Positions 1-12,200 of a DNA stretch of 64,000 nucleotides are shown here, one piece after another. A model generated the notes under the pieces. It was not told the DNA's origin. It was given only the letters and a program-made list of their open reading frames with translations, and did not search any database. This stretch comes from Rotaria socialis. Its lineage: Eukaryota; Rotifera; Eurotatoria; Philodinida; Philodinidae. The translations under genes were made by a program, and so were the position numbers. The stretch covers positions 19,099 to 83,098 of the forward strand of contig CAJNYU010004374.1 in the NCBI GenBank assembly GCA_905331475.1, given 5' to 3'. Each line of letters begins with the position of its first letter. Within the stretch, counting starts at the first letter, position 1.

Positions 1-277
1 TTTTTTTATAAGATATTATTATGTAAAAAAAGTCTAGCGGCCTAGATTATGACGAAATATAATGATATATATTCAATTTTGATATCAATGATAATCGGAA
101 GGCTTCGATACGAACTGGATTTGTTATATATTCGTATTTATTTAAACTCATAAAACAGTGAAAAGGACCCTGTCAATTGTCATACAATAGCACAAAGCCT
201 TTTATTTCTCATAATCACGCCATTCATTTTCTGTATATTATTGTTTTTGCTTTTTGTCTACTGTAAAATATCTATAA

Positions 278-1552
278 ATGATGATGATGAAAAACAACAG
301 TAATGGAAATTCAACAACGTTTACTGTTCACGATCGTCTTGGTGCAGCTATTGCTCCAAATGCAAACGCATCATATCCTAGTACAACGACTTGTTCAATC
401 AATTTATCAACACCATCTAATTGCCAATCAATAACAACAGTAAATAATTCTAATACAAATTTAATGCCAGCTGGAAGTTTATCATCAGCTACAGCAGCAT
501 CATGTAATATAACAACAGGAAATAGTAATAACAATTCAACATCGAATAGTTCAAATCAACATCAAGATCTAGTCAATTTATTTGAATGTCCTGTTTGTTT
601 CGATTATGCTTTACCACCTATTCTTCAATGTCAATCAGGACATATTGTTTGCTCACAATGTCGACAAAAACTTTCGTCGTGTCCAACATGTCGTGGACCA
701 TTAGGTAAGATAAAAGCTAACGAACCAAAAGCCTATTTGTTTTTCATCTGTTCCATATTCTATTGTCTCACTAATGATTTCGCTTTGATTTGAATATCCT
801 GTCTACCTTCACTCTATATTTAGGTAACATTCGAAATCTGGGTATGGAAAAAGTAGCTGATACAATAGTATTTCCTTGTAAATATCAAACCAATGGTTGT
901 CTATCAAATTTAGTACATAAAAATAAATTAGAACATGAAGATTGCTGTGATTTTCGTCCGGTAAAATGATTTATTATAAAAAAAATTTTGTATATATATA
1001 CATATATATGTTTGTTTTCTCCTTTATCTCTTAGTACATGTGTCCGTGCCCAGGTGCATCGTGTAAATGGCAAGGTAGTCTTGAAAATGTAATGCAACAT
1101 CTATGGTTAGCACATAAATCAATAACAACATTACAAGGTGAAGATATTGTATTCTTAGCTACTGATATAACTTTACTCGGAGCTGTCGATTGGGTATATT
1201 AAAATAAGAGATGAACTTCTTAATAATATATATACATATTTGTTTTATTAAGGTTATGATGCAATCATGTTTCGGACATCATTTTATGCTTGTTTTAGAA
1301 AAACAAGAACAGCAATTTTTTGCTATTGTTCAATTAATTGGTAGTCGACAACAAGCAGAAAAATTTGTTTATCGTTTAGAATTAAATGGTAGCAAACGAC
1401 GATTAACATGGGAAAGTACACCGAAATCTATTCATGATGGTATTCAACAAGCTATACTATTGAGCGATTGTCTGGTATTTGATGGAGCTACAGCATTACT
1501 ATTTAGTGAAAATGGTAATTTAGCTATTAATGTTACTGTATCTATCGGTTAA
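278..1552 (+). CDS. SIAH: SIAH-family E3 ubiquitin ligase (seven in absentia homologue)
   Basis: RING-type E3 ubiquitin ligase that marks substrates for proteasomal degradation. Four exons read by splice sites: 278-704, 824-960, 1035-1193, 1253-1552, giving 340 aa. The first about 100 residues are an Asn/Ser/Thr-rich tail. The RING finger begins at [13 protein letters not shown] and runs through CSQC and CPTCRGPLG. The SIAH zinc fingers follow (CKYQTNGC, then [12 protein letters not shown]). The substrate-binding domain carries the diagnostic [32 protein letters not shown] and YRLELNG blocks and ends near the family C-terminus. Four consecutive ATGs open the frame at 278; I took the first. 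The gene looks complete and intact. It converges on the MAB21-like gene downstream. The family assignment is near certain; the N-terminal extension is the least certain part. Confidence 0.95.
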
Positions 1553-2017
1553 ATCGAACTTCAACATATACGTAAATGTATATGTATTTGTATCTAGCTG
1601 CTTTTGTGTTTCTCTATTTGAGTTTTATGTTGCTTCTTTGATTTTTATTTTGCATTGCTAAAGACTTGGAATCATTTGTAAATTAAAACACGCTGACTAG
1701 CCAATAGTAGAATTGATCGGGAGAATGTTAAATTAAATTAACTGACGAAAAATAATTGAACAGCGGGGTATAATCAATACTACTACATCGCGTTCTCGAT
1801 GACTAATGTATAAAAGCAAACGATGCATTATTTGATGAATAGTATCTTAATTCATTATGACACATTGTGTCAAGATCAATATTCGTCTTGTTCTTCTTTT
1901 GAAGATACTCCATAGGTAAACAAGAATAGATCATATTTTATTTTTATTTTGCTAAAAAATGTTTATCTTGATGAATTCAGAAGGCGAAGAAGAAAAATCA
2001 CAAACTGTTTGATTTTT
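1553..2017. other. Intergenic region between convergent genes
   Basis: A 465-bp AT-rich gap between the stop codons of SIAH and the MAB21-like gene. It should hold both 3' UTRs. I see no further coding sequence. Confidence 0.6.
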
Positions 2018-3177
2018 TTATAACTTATCAAAACATTGTCTATTAATAAGCATTTCGCGAGTTAATTGCCAACATTGTTTAGCAGCACAATCCAATGATT
2101 GGACAGATTTACCTTTAAATAAATCTACACTAGGTAAAAAATAATGTGGACACTTGCGACATTGTAAACACGATATTAATTGTAATAAAATACCATTAAG
2201 ACGATCGCCTAATGTTTGTTCATCAGACCATTCGTGTTCGTTTGGATGTTTTTCACATTCATATAAAATTAAAGATTTCAATACATAATTTGTTACTGGT
2301 GTTGCATCAAAATTACGATCACATAATGTTTTCAAAATTGAAAGACATTTACGCCTGGTACCATTTTGTAGTAGATGGTCTTCGGCTTCTGTGAATGACA
2401 TTATCCATGCATCACCTTCTGAACTCGCTTGTTTATCTTTCATATAAATTGATTCTTTCGATAGAATATTAAAACCCTCATTTTTAACGTTGTTAACTTG
2501 ATTTGGACTAGGCCAAATGGAAAATTGTGTTGATGAATATGGCCAATGAGAAGCTGAACGTGGCCATAAGCCAGCACAACGAAATGCTGGTACAATATGC
2601 ACAATAAATTTATCGCGTATACGAAGACGTACTTCTGATGTATCAGTTAATAATTGTACATAACTTCGGCATGGACATTTTTCGCATGATTGTGCAACCA
2701 GAGCTTGAAATCGTGAACGAATTTTACGCGCTGATAAATAACCACTTGCAGTTATAAATTCGACCCAAAGTGACATCGAACGTTTACGACCATCGGATAA
2801 TTTTAGAACGGCACAACCAGGTATTGTACCATCGTCAACAAAATTAAACACACCCATTTGATTCAAATAGAGAACAACCTTTAGTGAAACAAAACAAAAA
2901 ATAAAACGTAGTAGCAACTCCGTCTTTGTCATCGCTACGGAGAGATATTTACTTCGAATTCAGTTTCTGATTTAACAGTGAGACCTTCAAAACGACCATT
3001 AGTTTCATTTAATGATGAAATAAATCTTGGTTCTTGTGCTTCGACTTCTTGTAAAACTTCAGTAACAACTTTCGATACTTCTCTGACAGCTTTGTAAATT
3101 GAATTCTTACGTGGTATGACTTTTTCAACAAAGTATTGATTGAGTGTAAGAGCGAATTTATTTGATGGACACAACAT
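2018..3177 (-). CDS. MAB21L: MAB21-like protein (MAB21L1/2 orthologue)
   Basis: Developmental protein with the Mab-21 nucleotidyltransferase fold, related to cGAS. Two exons: 3177-2953 and 2878-2018, separated by a 74-bp GT..AG intron, giving 361 aa against about 359 in vertebrate MAB21L1/2. Diagnostic stretches seen include EVEAQEPRFISSL, TEFEV joined across the intron to VLYLNQMGVFNFVDDG, CAVLKLSDGRKRSMSLWVEF, ASGYLSARKIRSRF, GDRLNGILLQLISCLQCR and a C-terminal DKL as in the vertebrate proteins. Conservation runs end to end, so the start ATG at 3177 is well supported. The cytosolic role in patterning is known for the family; the biochemical activity of MAB21L1/2 itself is unsettled. The gene is intact. 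Confidence 0.95.
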
Positions 3178-4693
3178 GCTTTCGTAGTTTTTCTATCTGA
3201 TTAATTAAATCATCATTGATGTGAAAGAAAAGAGAAATAATGTATCTCTTTCATCGTTCTGTTTTTTTTTCTCCTTCATGAAACCAATCAAAATAGCATG
3301 ATCGTCTCGCCAATAGAAACGAAAAAAAAAACTGTATCCCATAATGTGCAGAGAAAAAAATCTACCGCCGACACGCTCGTGTTTTTGATATTAATTAAAA
3401 AGTAAATCAGCAAAAATATTCCAATAGAACGAAATTCTCAATGGTAATATTTCAGTTTATGTAAGTAAGATAATGTGCAATGAAAATGTTTAATTTCGCT
3501 AGAAAATCTTCTTTTTTTTCTTTTCTTTTCTTTTCTTTATCCAATCATGATTCATTAAAACAATGAATTATCGTTGTTTGACTAAAAAATCACACTATTG
3601 TTGATAAACCATTCGTGCGTGAGATGAGACACAGCAAGGGAGTAATTAGAAACATCATTCATACTCATCACACATGTAATTGAACTGAGCGTGAAATATG
3701 AGGACGGATGTTTATCATCGTCGTGTGCGAATGAACACAGTGACGAATGAAAGATGCGCTCGCTTGATAACACAAGAGTCACTCAACACAATAGGAGGTG
3801 GAGTAATTAAACAAACAGTTTCAAATTAACTCTCTGTATTCTTAAGAATTCTTTAACTATTCGTTTGTGTCTTAAAAATAAAAGTCATGCAATACAAGAC
3901 ATTGATCGATGATGATAATATCGCGTATTGTTTATCATAGTGCAAAATATAAACATCGTCTGATAAACTCATCTTTTCAATATGACAGAATCATGTCTGA
4001 GAATGAATCTTGTCTATTTTTGTTCTTTTGCAAACGATCAGTTGAAATAATCGAGATGTCTACTTTTCTCTCACTATGTATTATATAGTTCATTCAAGAA
4101 AGATTGTATCGATACACTTTACTTGATTGACATGACCATATAGATGACTAAAATGTGATAGGTAAAAAAGACAATAGGATAAACTAGTACTGTGTATTAA
4201 CGTGCTTACCAAGTGAATCTTTTAATGACACGAACAAATGACTTTACGATAGCGAAGCAATTACTCGAGATTATAGTTAAACAAAACAATGAAATTCTAC
4301 AGACATGCAAGAAGATGTTCTTGCCTTTGTTTGTAGAAATTTATTTTTGCGAAGAGGTTTTCTATTTACAAGTGAAATAAGATGTTTATTATTATTGACA
4401 ATAGTAATTACAAGAAGTATTTTGTTTTTGTCTCTTAAAATCTAATTATTGGTAATGAGAATAAAATGTTTTTTTTTGTGTCTACTTAATTTATACATTG
4501 AAACATCACCGAAAATGATCAATGACAAAAAAAGAAAACGAAGCACATGTGTCTATATAAATAAAGAAACTTTAGTAAAATTAATCGAACAATAACAAAG
4601 CGAAAATAGGATAAAGCGAATACAGATTTGTTCATGTATCAATACAACGAATAAACAAATAGTTATATTATTTTATACATAATCATTAGTGAT
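3178..4693. other. Intergenic, upstream of MAB21-like and downstream of IST1
   Basis: About 1.5 kb without a supportable gene. It contains a CT-rich tract (TTTTC repeats near 3509-3540). It probably includes the MAB21-like promoter and the IST1 3' UTR. The open frames here are short and look like chance. Confidence 0.5.
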
Positions 4694-6065
4694 TTATTTT
4701 CGATTTTTTAAATCTTCAAATCGCCGAGCTAAATCATCAAAACCAGGATCATCTGAACCTCCACGAGGAGCAGGAGGTGTTGATTGATCATTTGAATTGG
4801 GAACTTGCGGAAATGGATCATGAAATGGTACTTTAGGGCTGTGATCCATATTGAAACCAAGACGTGGTGCATTTGAGGATGACGATGGGGGTGGTATTGA
4901 TGGCGCAAAATTAATGTTTGGATATTGAGGTTGAGGCTAGAAAAAAACAGCAAATCGTTAAACGTCAAATTTCAATGAACTAAGTTTTTTTTATCACACA
5001 AAAAAGCGAGCGAGAAAAGCCACTTACACCTACATAAGCCAGAGGTGGTTTATCATACTGTTAAATATTAGAGGGATACATTTTACTTAGTATTTCAAGC
5101 ATTCTCTTATAGAATTAGTTTTACACTTAAGCAAAACATACCATAGGTGCACTTGGTTGAGCTGATGGAACAACTGGATATTCCATACGACCTCCAACAC
5201 CACCGCCACTACCACCCGCGGATGAAGCTCCTCCACCTGATGATGCCGGTGGTGGTGGTGGTAATTTTTTTTCATCAGTAGTAGGTGTTGATTGAACATA
5301 ACGTTGTCCAATCGTCCAAAATTCATCCTGAGCCATGATAGTTGAATCGGGTTCAAATGGAACATTTTGACTTCGACAAATTTCCACTAAATATTTTTCA
5401 ATAAGTAATTTCGGAATAAGATCGCAACTTAAACAACGTAAAAGATCAACATCAACCATTCCAATTTTATTTTGTTCACACATTGCGACATATCTAAATG
5501 AATTAAAGGAATGAATCTCAATCCACAGAAAAAGCTTTTAGTCTTTTACTCTGGTCCAAAATGTTTTTTAAACATTAGAGTTAGTTGACCAAGTTCAGGA
5601 ATATCTTGTGTAAGAAATGGTGCAGCCCATAAAACATTCGCTAATGGTTGTTCTATAGCTGGATCAACAGAACCATTTTTTCTAAATGTTTTTTTTTTGT
5701 ATAAAATCAGTTGATAACGAAATAAAATTCAACATACGGACGATCTTTGATCAATTGCATTCTCATAAGAAGCGTATCAAGATAAGCTTCAACACGATCC
5801 ATTGCTTCAATTTTGTAATCTTCGCGAACGAGATGTTCAACAGCTAAATAGTTAAAGAAATATGAAGTTGATGTTTACTTTTCATGAAAAAGAAAAGCAT
5901 TTTACCAATTCGAGCACGAGGAACTTTATTGTTGCGAATATAATCAGCAACAACATATCGTTCTTTTGCTACTTGTTCAGTTTTCTTCTTTTCACGTACA
6001 TCGAGACGTGCTTTAGCAACTTGAAGCACGGTTTTCAAATCGGCTATCCATTTATCATTGGGCAT
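4694..6065 (-). CDS. IST1: IST1 homologue, ESCRT-III associated
   Basis: ESCRT-III-like protein acting in endosomal tubule scission, multivesicular body sorting and cytokinesis. Six exons on the minus strand: 6065-5906, 5843-5738, 5681-5550, 5493-5142, 5057-5028 and 4936-4694, all with GT..AG introns and consistent phase, giving 340 aa. The N-terminal IST1 core shows REKKKTEQVAKE, VEHLVREDYKIEAMDRVEAY and the LIEKYLVEICRSQNVPFEPD block. A Pro/Gly/Ser-rich linker follows. The C-terminus ends FDDLARRFEDLKNRK, matching the MIT-interacting motif that binds VPS4 and LIP5. The donor of exon 5 could be either of two overlapping GTs; I chose the GTAAGT that keeps frame. The gene is intact. Confidence 0.93.
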
Positions 6066-8018
6066 GGTTTCTCAAATAGTAATAAAATCTAAAATGTAGA
6101 AAACGAAATATCTAAAGAAAATTCTCGAGTCTGTTCAGTCAACACTCTTAGACCAAAGAATTTAACAGATAAAAAAAGGTACGAATGGAGCAAAAGACTG
6201 CTATAGAGTTTCACATTTATGGCTTGAGAATGATAACATGAAATGAGTAATACGAAAAAATAAGATACAAAATGAGTCATGTTTATTCTTTGTTCTCATG
6301 AGTCATTTCGATTGACAATTAAAATTTTGAAAGCGAATGAAATTAAATATTTAAAATACCATAGAAAATTGAATTTTGCATTCTCTTCTAAATTCTTTCT
6401 TTTTCAAAAATGTTTATTGGCGCCACAATCAAAGTGAAAAAAATGAGAGAAATCATTTTGACCAATGAAATTGTTGTCAAGAAAATAGCATGGCATGTAA
6501 CAGTTTTCGGCAACGAAATTTAGATTGTATTTCGTTACACTGGAGAAAATGCATTTAAACGAATTGGCAGAAATCTTATTTGCTTCAGTCATAGCTTTGC
6601 ATTGAATGGACGCTTTTGTGAATGTAGTAGACCGTGACGCTCTGTTTATTCATGTACTAGATTGCAGAAAATTCTCTGTTCCAATAAAAACATAGTCAGG
6701 TAGGACACGAATGAAATTTATGTTTATAGAGAAAACGAAAAAGGTACCAGTTAATTGTTATGTATTCTTTTTCCTTTTCGGCATCAATCTAGAACAAACC
6801 CAAGGAAATATCGTATGAATTGTATATTAGTGTTGATACAGTATCAATAATTGCCAAAACGTCAAATTAATATAATAGTTGATGGAATAATTGCTATGAA
6901 GAGAAACTTATTATAGTGAAATCTATTTTAGATTAATGAATTGGAATTCACAATAAAAAAAAACTCAACAGAAAAGAAATAATGATATTCGAATATTCGT
7001 TTCCGGTTACTTTTATATTGAAAGATTAACATCGATTGACGATGTAGGAAAAATAATCAAGGTACACGAATGCTTTATACAAATAAAATAAAATTCATTC
7101 ACTTGATCATTAGACTCTTATTCTTTCATAGTCATTTACTTGATTAACTTGTGTACCGAACAGAAATTTTTCTCGGGAAGAAAAAAAAAGAAAAATACGC
7201 AATTTAACAAAGTCAATAACAGCGCTTAAATCAACAAGTCATTTACTATTGATCAAATGCCTTTTTCTTTTTCTGACACTATGTTTATCTAAACAGAACG
7301 AAGCTTGATAACTGAAAAAATAAAAACAATCGAGAAATGAAAACACCTATTGGTTTCTATCATGATTAACAGATGAAGATTGTTTGTGCAGAAGATTTCG
7401 CCCTTCGGAGATAAAACAAAAAAGAAAGAAAGAAAAATAACTGATATTACACAGACCAACGGTATCATTCAGTTAATGATGATAAGTAGATATTGAAGGA
7501 AAGCGTCAGGATCTCGTTTCCAAGTATCCCGTAGAGTCTAGAAAATAAATTAGTCTTGATTTTAATGTATTACTACGAGAATGGTATATATGTTGAGGAC
7601 TTAATCATGTCTTGATTATCCTCGTCTATTTGAAATCGCATTAAGAAACAAATCTTACACGAATAACGATTATTAATCATATAGTCATGAAAAACACTAG
7701 TGCTAGACGTTGAAAAAACGAAAATCAATGTATGATGCCTTTTTCGCAAAATCTTATTCCTTGTTCTCTTCTGAGAAACGAGAGAGAAAGGGCAAGAAAA
7801 AAGAAAAGCTGTCAACATACAGATCTATATTAAATCGTTTGTCTCCTCTAGAGAACGAGAGAGAGAGAGAGAGAGGCCCAAGAAAAAAGAAAAAGAAAAC
7901 CTTTTCTCCATCTTTTGACATTCAATAGAAATAGGAGACAATCCTAGTAACAAAATCCATTTCTACTGATCGACTTAACACATACTACACTTTCAATCAA
8001 GACTATTATCGTCTGCCT
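6066..8018. other. Intergenic region between divergent IST1 and ADAR genes
   Basis: About 1.95 kb containing the two divergent promoters. Low-complexity GA repeats lie near 7855-7880. No frame here shows recognisable protein; the track of small open frames is not convincing. Confidence 0.5.
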
Positions 8019-11007
8019 ATGCTTCCATTTAGTCATGTTTTATATATGCCTTTATCATCGTCATCATCATCAACAACAACAACTTTCGTAGGTCCTTTAC
8101 CAGCAGAACATTTTTTATCGTCTTCAATAGTTCCGCTATATAATACAACCGTTTTAAACAATCGATTCAATTTTGTCACAAACAGCAAATGTAAGTTTGT
8201 CTAATAATAAGAAAAACCTAAGTAAACTTGAAATAATATGACTCCTCCAGAGGCATATAATAATCAATATCGACAAGTGGTACCAGTTCGTTCGTCTATT
8301 ATTTATTGTCACATTGAATTATTTTGTAATCTAATATTATGTCAAAATAAATAAATTACAACAGATGATGAGACATTGCTTTTTTTCTTCTTCTTCTTCT
8401 ATCTTTAGTCCGATATACTACTCATCGACAAACAACTTTCACTCATAGATTTAAACGAACACGTGACGATCAACATGATATACAAGAAAAAAAACATCCT
8501 AAATTGCCAACTGTAATTAATAATAACCCATCAAAATTATCGAAAAATGCAATTATGCTATTACACGAACTTAAACCGTCAATTGAGTACAAACTTATTG
8601 CACAAACAGGTCCATCTCATCGGCCTATGTTTACTATGGCTGTTGAATTTAATGGGCAAGTATTTGAAGGCATCGCTCAAACAAAGAAAGAAGCCAAACA
8701 AGCAGGTAAAGAAGATTCATTAAATTTAATGGCTACTCGTACCGTTTTTTTCTTTGTTTTTAGCTGCTGAAAAAGCACTTCAATCATTTTCTGAACTACC
8801 ATTTTCATTGTTGGGTAATGTAACAAATGAAGTCATACCAACGAATATTAATACTGATTCAAATGAGAATCGATGTGATCAAAATCCATTTTATCTTCTC
8901 ACACAATTGAAACAAAATCTAAAATGTGAAGAAATTATCAATGAAAAAATATCGGAATCCAATGAATTTAAAACTACTATTCTTATTGATGATCAATGTT
9001 TTATTGGCATAGGACACGATCAAAATGCTTCTAAAATTAAAGCAGCGGAATATGCTTTAGAAAAATTATTTGGCATGTGTTTTCATAAAGAAGGTAATAG
9101 AAAAAATTCTTTTCTTCTTTGATAAATTCATTATTACGAAATGTGACATTTAAAAATACTTACTTTTGTTTATTTTGTTGTTGTCGTTGTTCTTTCAAGT
9201 GAAAGAATCGGATGTACTTAAAGTAATCGAGCTTTTCATTTCCACTTCTATGAAATCATAAAACTCTTTTCTTGACTAAAAGAAAAACACTCAAGTATTA
9301 TCTTCAATAGAATTTCTATTAAAAAAAAACACGTTATGCATAAACTATTGAGCAAAATAATTATGTTGAAAAAAGTGCTTCATCGTATTCGATCATTTCT
9401 TATTCGTAGATCTTCCATCTCTGGACACTGATAGTCTTGCTGATCGAATTGCTGCATGTATTCAAGAAAAATTTAAACTATTAACTCAACATGATGTACG
9501 TCTTCAACGACGTAAAGTTTTATCTGGTATTGTTCTTCTACGTGATTATAATCTCGAAACGATGAAAGTCATTTGTATAACAACCGGTACGAAATGTATT
9601 CGTAGTAGTCGTTTAGCACGAAACGGACAAAAATTAAATGATTGCCATGCTGAAATATTAGCACGCCGTTGTCTTATGCGTTATTGCTATGAGCAATTGA
9701 AATTATTGCTTGTTGAAAATTCGAATGAATCGATTTTTGAAAAAATTAATAATGCCAATCGATATAAACTGAAAGCATCGATTTCTTTTCATTTATATAT
9801 TTCTACAGCGCCATGTGGTGATAGTCGAATTTTTTCACCAGAAGAAATTTCGTCTGAAAGAACATCATTTTTAAATGTCAATCAAAATTCATTGAGAAAA
9901 TCTCGCGGATTATTACGACGAAAAATTGAGCTTAGCGAAGGTACCATTCCTGTTTCAGCTAAATCTATGTATCAACATATACAAAAATGGGATGAAACAT
10001 TAGCTCATGAACAACTTTCTACGATGTCTTGTTCCGATAAATTATGTCGGTGGAATTTTATTGGTTTACAAGGTAGAAAAATATGTCGATCTCTAAAATT
10101 CGAATCATTTCTATTTGCAGGAGCTTTATTAAGTACATTAATTGATCCAATCTATTATACAAGTGTTATCATAGGAAGTCTATATCATAGGGAACATATT
10201 CGACGAGCATTATTTTCTCGAATAGAACATGTAAATACAAAAGAAAATCTAGAGAAGATTGTATAATTATATAAGTATTTCTAGAAAGTAAATCATATAC
10301 CAGCTCCATATGGATTACGAAAACCATTCATCTCAGATATCAGCAGTTTAGAATTACGAAATAAAACTCGACCATCAAATTATGCATTTATATGGAATTG
10401 TATTGATAGAAAATGTGAAGTAATCGATAGTTTTAGTGGATTGACAATATCACGTAAGATATATTTAGATTTTTCTTTGGTTTAATTCCTCGATATGAAG
10501 CAGAATTCATTTTCCCTGGAAATAATTAGTATAAATTAGCCTCGAAAATTTTCTGGTTATTTCCTTCCCTAAGTTGTTGTAACCAGGATGCGATATCATA
10601 GCATTGAGAGGTTTTTTTCTGGTATACAAAAAAATCATTAACTTACTGATGTATAATTATAGGTGAGCCATCGTTGATATCGAAAGCAGTTTTATTTCGT
10701 CAATGGATAAATTTAATGATTAAAATTCAATCAGAGACAATACCAAAGAACTACTATGAAGCTAAACAATTAGCTGTAGATTATCAAACAGCTAAAATGA
10801 AGGTAGGACTTCTCTTTTTGCATAGGAAAACCTATTCTTATGTTTATTTCAAGGTGAATCAAGCATTTGAACATGGTGGATCTGGCGTATGGGTTGTATG
10901 TATTTGATGGAAAGTTCGAATTTCACTTTTTTCTATTTATTTAGAAAAAGTCAAATGAACTAGATGAATTTGATTTATCAACTTCTCATGTGTCACAATC
11001 TTCTTAG
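8019..11007 (+). CDS. ADAR: ADAR-type dsRNA-specific adenosine deaminase
   Basis: Converts adenosine to inosine in double-stranded RNA. Nine exons: 8019-8190, 8409-8705, 8764-9093, 9410-10072, 10121-10230, 10285-10453, 10663-10802, 10854-10895, 10945-11007, giving 661 aa. Two dsRNA-binding domains are visible: one from KNAIMLLHELKP to AAEKALQSF (split by the 8706-8763 intron), the second from NPFYLLTQLKQN to AAEYALEKLF. The deaminase domain holds the zinc and catalytic signatures NDCHAEILARR, APCGDSRIFSPEE and SCSDKLCRW, plus the ELSEGTIPV loop whose Glu corresponds to ADAR2 E488. All catalytic residues are present, which argues against an inactive ADAD/TENR relative. Two dsRBDs resemble ADAR2 more than ADAR1. 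The start codon is the least certain point. Confidence 0.9.
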
Positions 11008-11106
11008 ATCAAATCGATTTTCTTTTTCTTTTGTGTTTGTAAATATAACGATAAGACTTATGTACATGCTTTATGTGCGAAGTAATTTCGAATGCATTTA
11101 TTACCG

Positions 11107-11147
<41 letters not shown>

Positions 11148-11348
11148 ATAAATTTTCTTATTTCGAAATCTACAATACACATATTTATTTTTTGTTGCTC
11201 ATTTCAGCTTGCGTGTATTTCTTGATTAATTTTATCAGACAAGAGTATCATCTTCTCAGAAATTAAATTCAAAGCCTTATTTTGATTGAATTGACTTATT
11301 ACAAATTGTCTAAAAAAAATCATTAAATCTCTGCATTTCTAGAAAGTC
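11008..11348. repeat. Short intergenic region with a (TAA)n microsatellite
   Basis: The gap between ADAR and the aldo-keto reductase. It carries a trinucleotide TAA/AAT repeat at about 11107-11143. Nothing else stands out. Confidence 0.7.
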
Positions 11349-12200
11349 ATGTCTTGGTCATTTACATCTAAAATTAAATTAAACGATGGTCATTTAATGC
11401 CAGTATTTGGCTTAGGCTTGTATCAAGCAGCATCAACATTAAAAACGACGCAAATCGTAGCCGATGCGATTCGTCTTGGTTATCCACTAATTGATACAGC
11501 TGAAATATATGGCAATGAAGCTCAAGTAGGCGAAGCTATGAAGAATAATATTGAACGTGAAAAAATATTCATTTCCACAAAACTTTTTCGTACTAATGAC
11601 GGTCGTGAAGGTCTTCATAAATCATTTAATCGTTCTCTTCAAAAACTTGATACTAATTATGTTGATTTGTATCTTATGCATGCTCCTCAAGGTGGCCATG
11701 TACTTGAAGTCTATAGAGAAATACTTCAGCTACAAAGCGAAGGAAAAATACGTTCGGTTGGTGTATCAAATTTTGGTGTTCAGCATTTGAAATGGCTGAA
11801 ACAAGCTGGCTTCGTACCGGCTGTTAATCAAATTGAATTACATCCATGGTGGCCCAATGAAGATATTGTTGAGTATTGTCGAGAAAATAATATTGCTATT
11901 ATGGGCTATTCACCATTAGGTAAAGCACGTTTTCTTGATGATCCATATTTACAGAAAATAGCTGTACAATATGGTAAAACGCCAGCACAAATTCTTATTC
12001 GTTGGTCACTACAAAATGGTTTTATCACAATACCAAAAACATCATCGAGCATCGAACGATTAAAAGAGAATATGGCTGTTTTTGATTTTACAATATCTGA
12101 TGATGATATGAAAGATATAGCACGTTATGGTAAAAAAAAGCCACAAAATACAGGATGGAATCCAACATTGAACACAAAAAAAGATTTTGGACCATTATAA
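11349..12200 (+). CDS. Aldo-keto reductase, intronless
   Basis: NADPH-dependent reductase of carbonyl compounds, cytosolic. A single 283-aa open frame. The catalytic tetrad is visible: Asp and Tyr in LIDTAEIYGNE, Lys in FISTKLF, His in YLMHAP. Further family marks are the N-terminal GLGLYQA, IRSVGVSNFGV, VNQIELHPWW and the cofactor-binding IPKTSSSIERLKENM. Its length, near 280 residues, is closer to the short bacterial, plant and protozoal AKR5-like enzymes than to the roughly 320-residue vertebrate AKR1 proteins. It lacks introns while both neighbours are intron-rich, so horizontal acquisition or retroposition is possible (inference). Substrate cannot be told from sequence. Confidence 0.92.
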   Translation: MSWSFTSKIKLNDGHLMPVFGLGLYQAASTLKTTQIVADAIRLGYPLIDTAEIYGNEAQVGEAMKNNIEREKIFISTKLFRTNDGREGLHKSFNRSLQKLDTNYVDLYLMHAPQGGHVLEVYREILQLQSEGKIRSVGVSNFGVQHLKWLKQAGFVPAVNQIELHPWWPNEDIVEYCRENNIAIMGYSPLGKARFLDDPYLQKIAVQYGKTPAQILIRWSLQNGFITIPKTSSSIERLKENMAVFDFTISDDDMKDIARYGKKKPQNTGWNPTLNTKKDFGPL

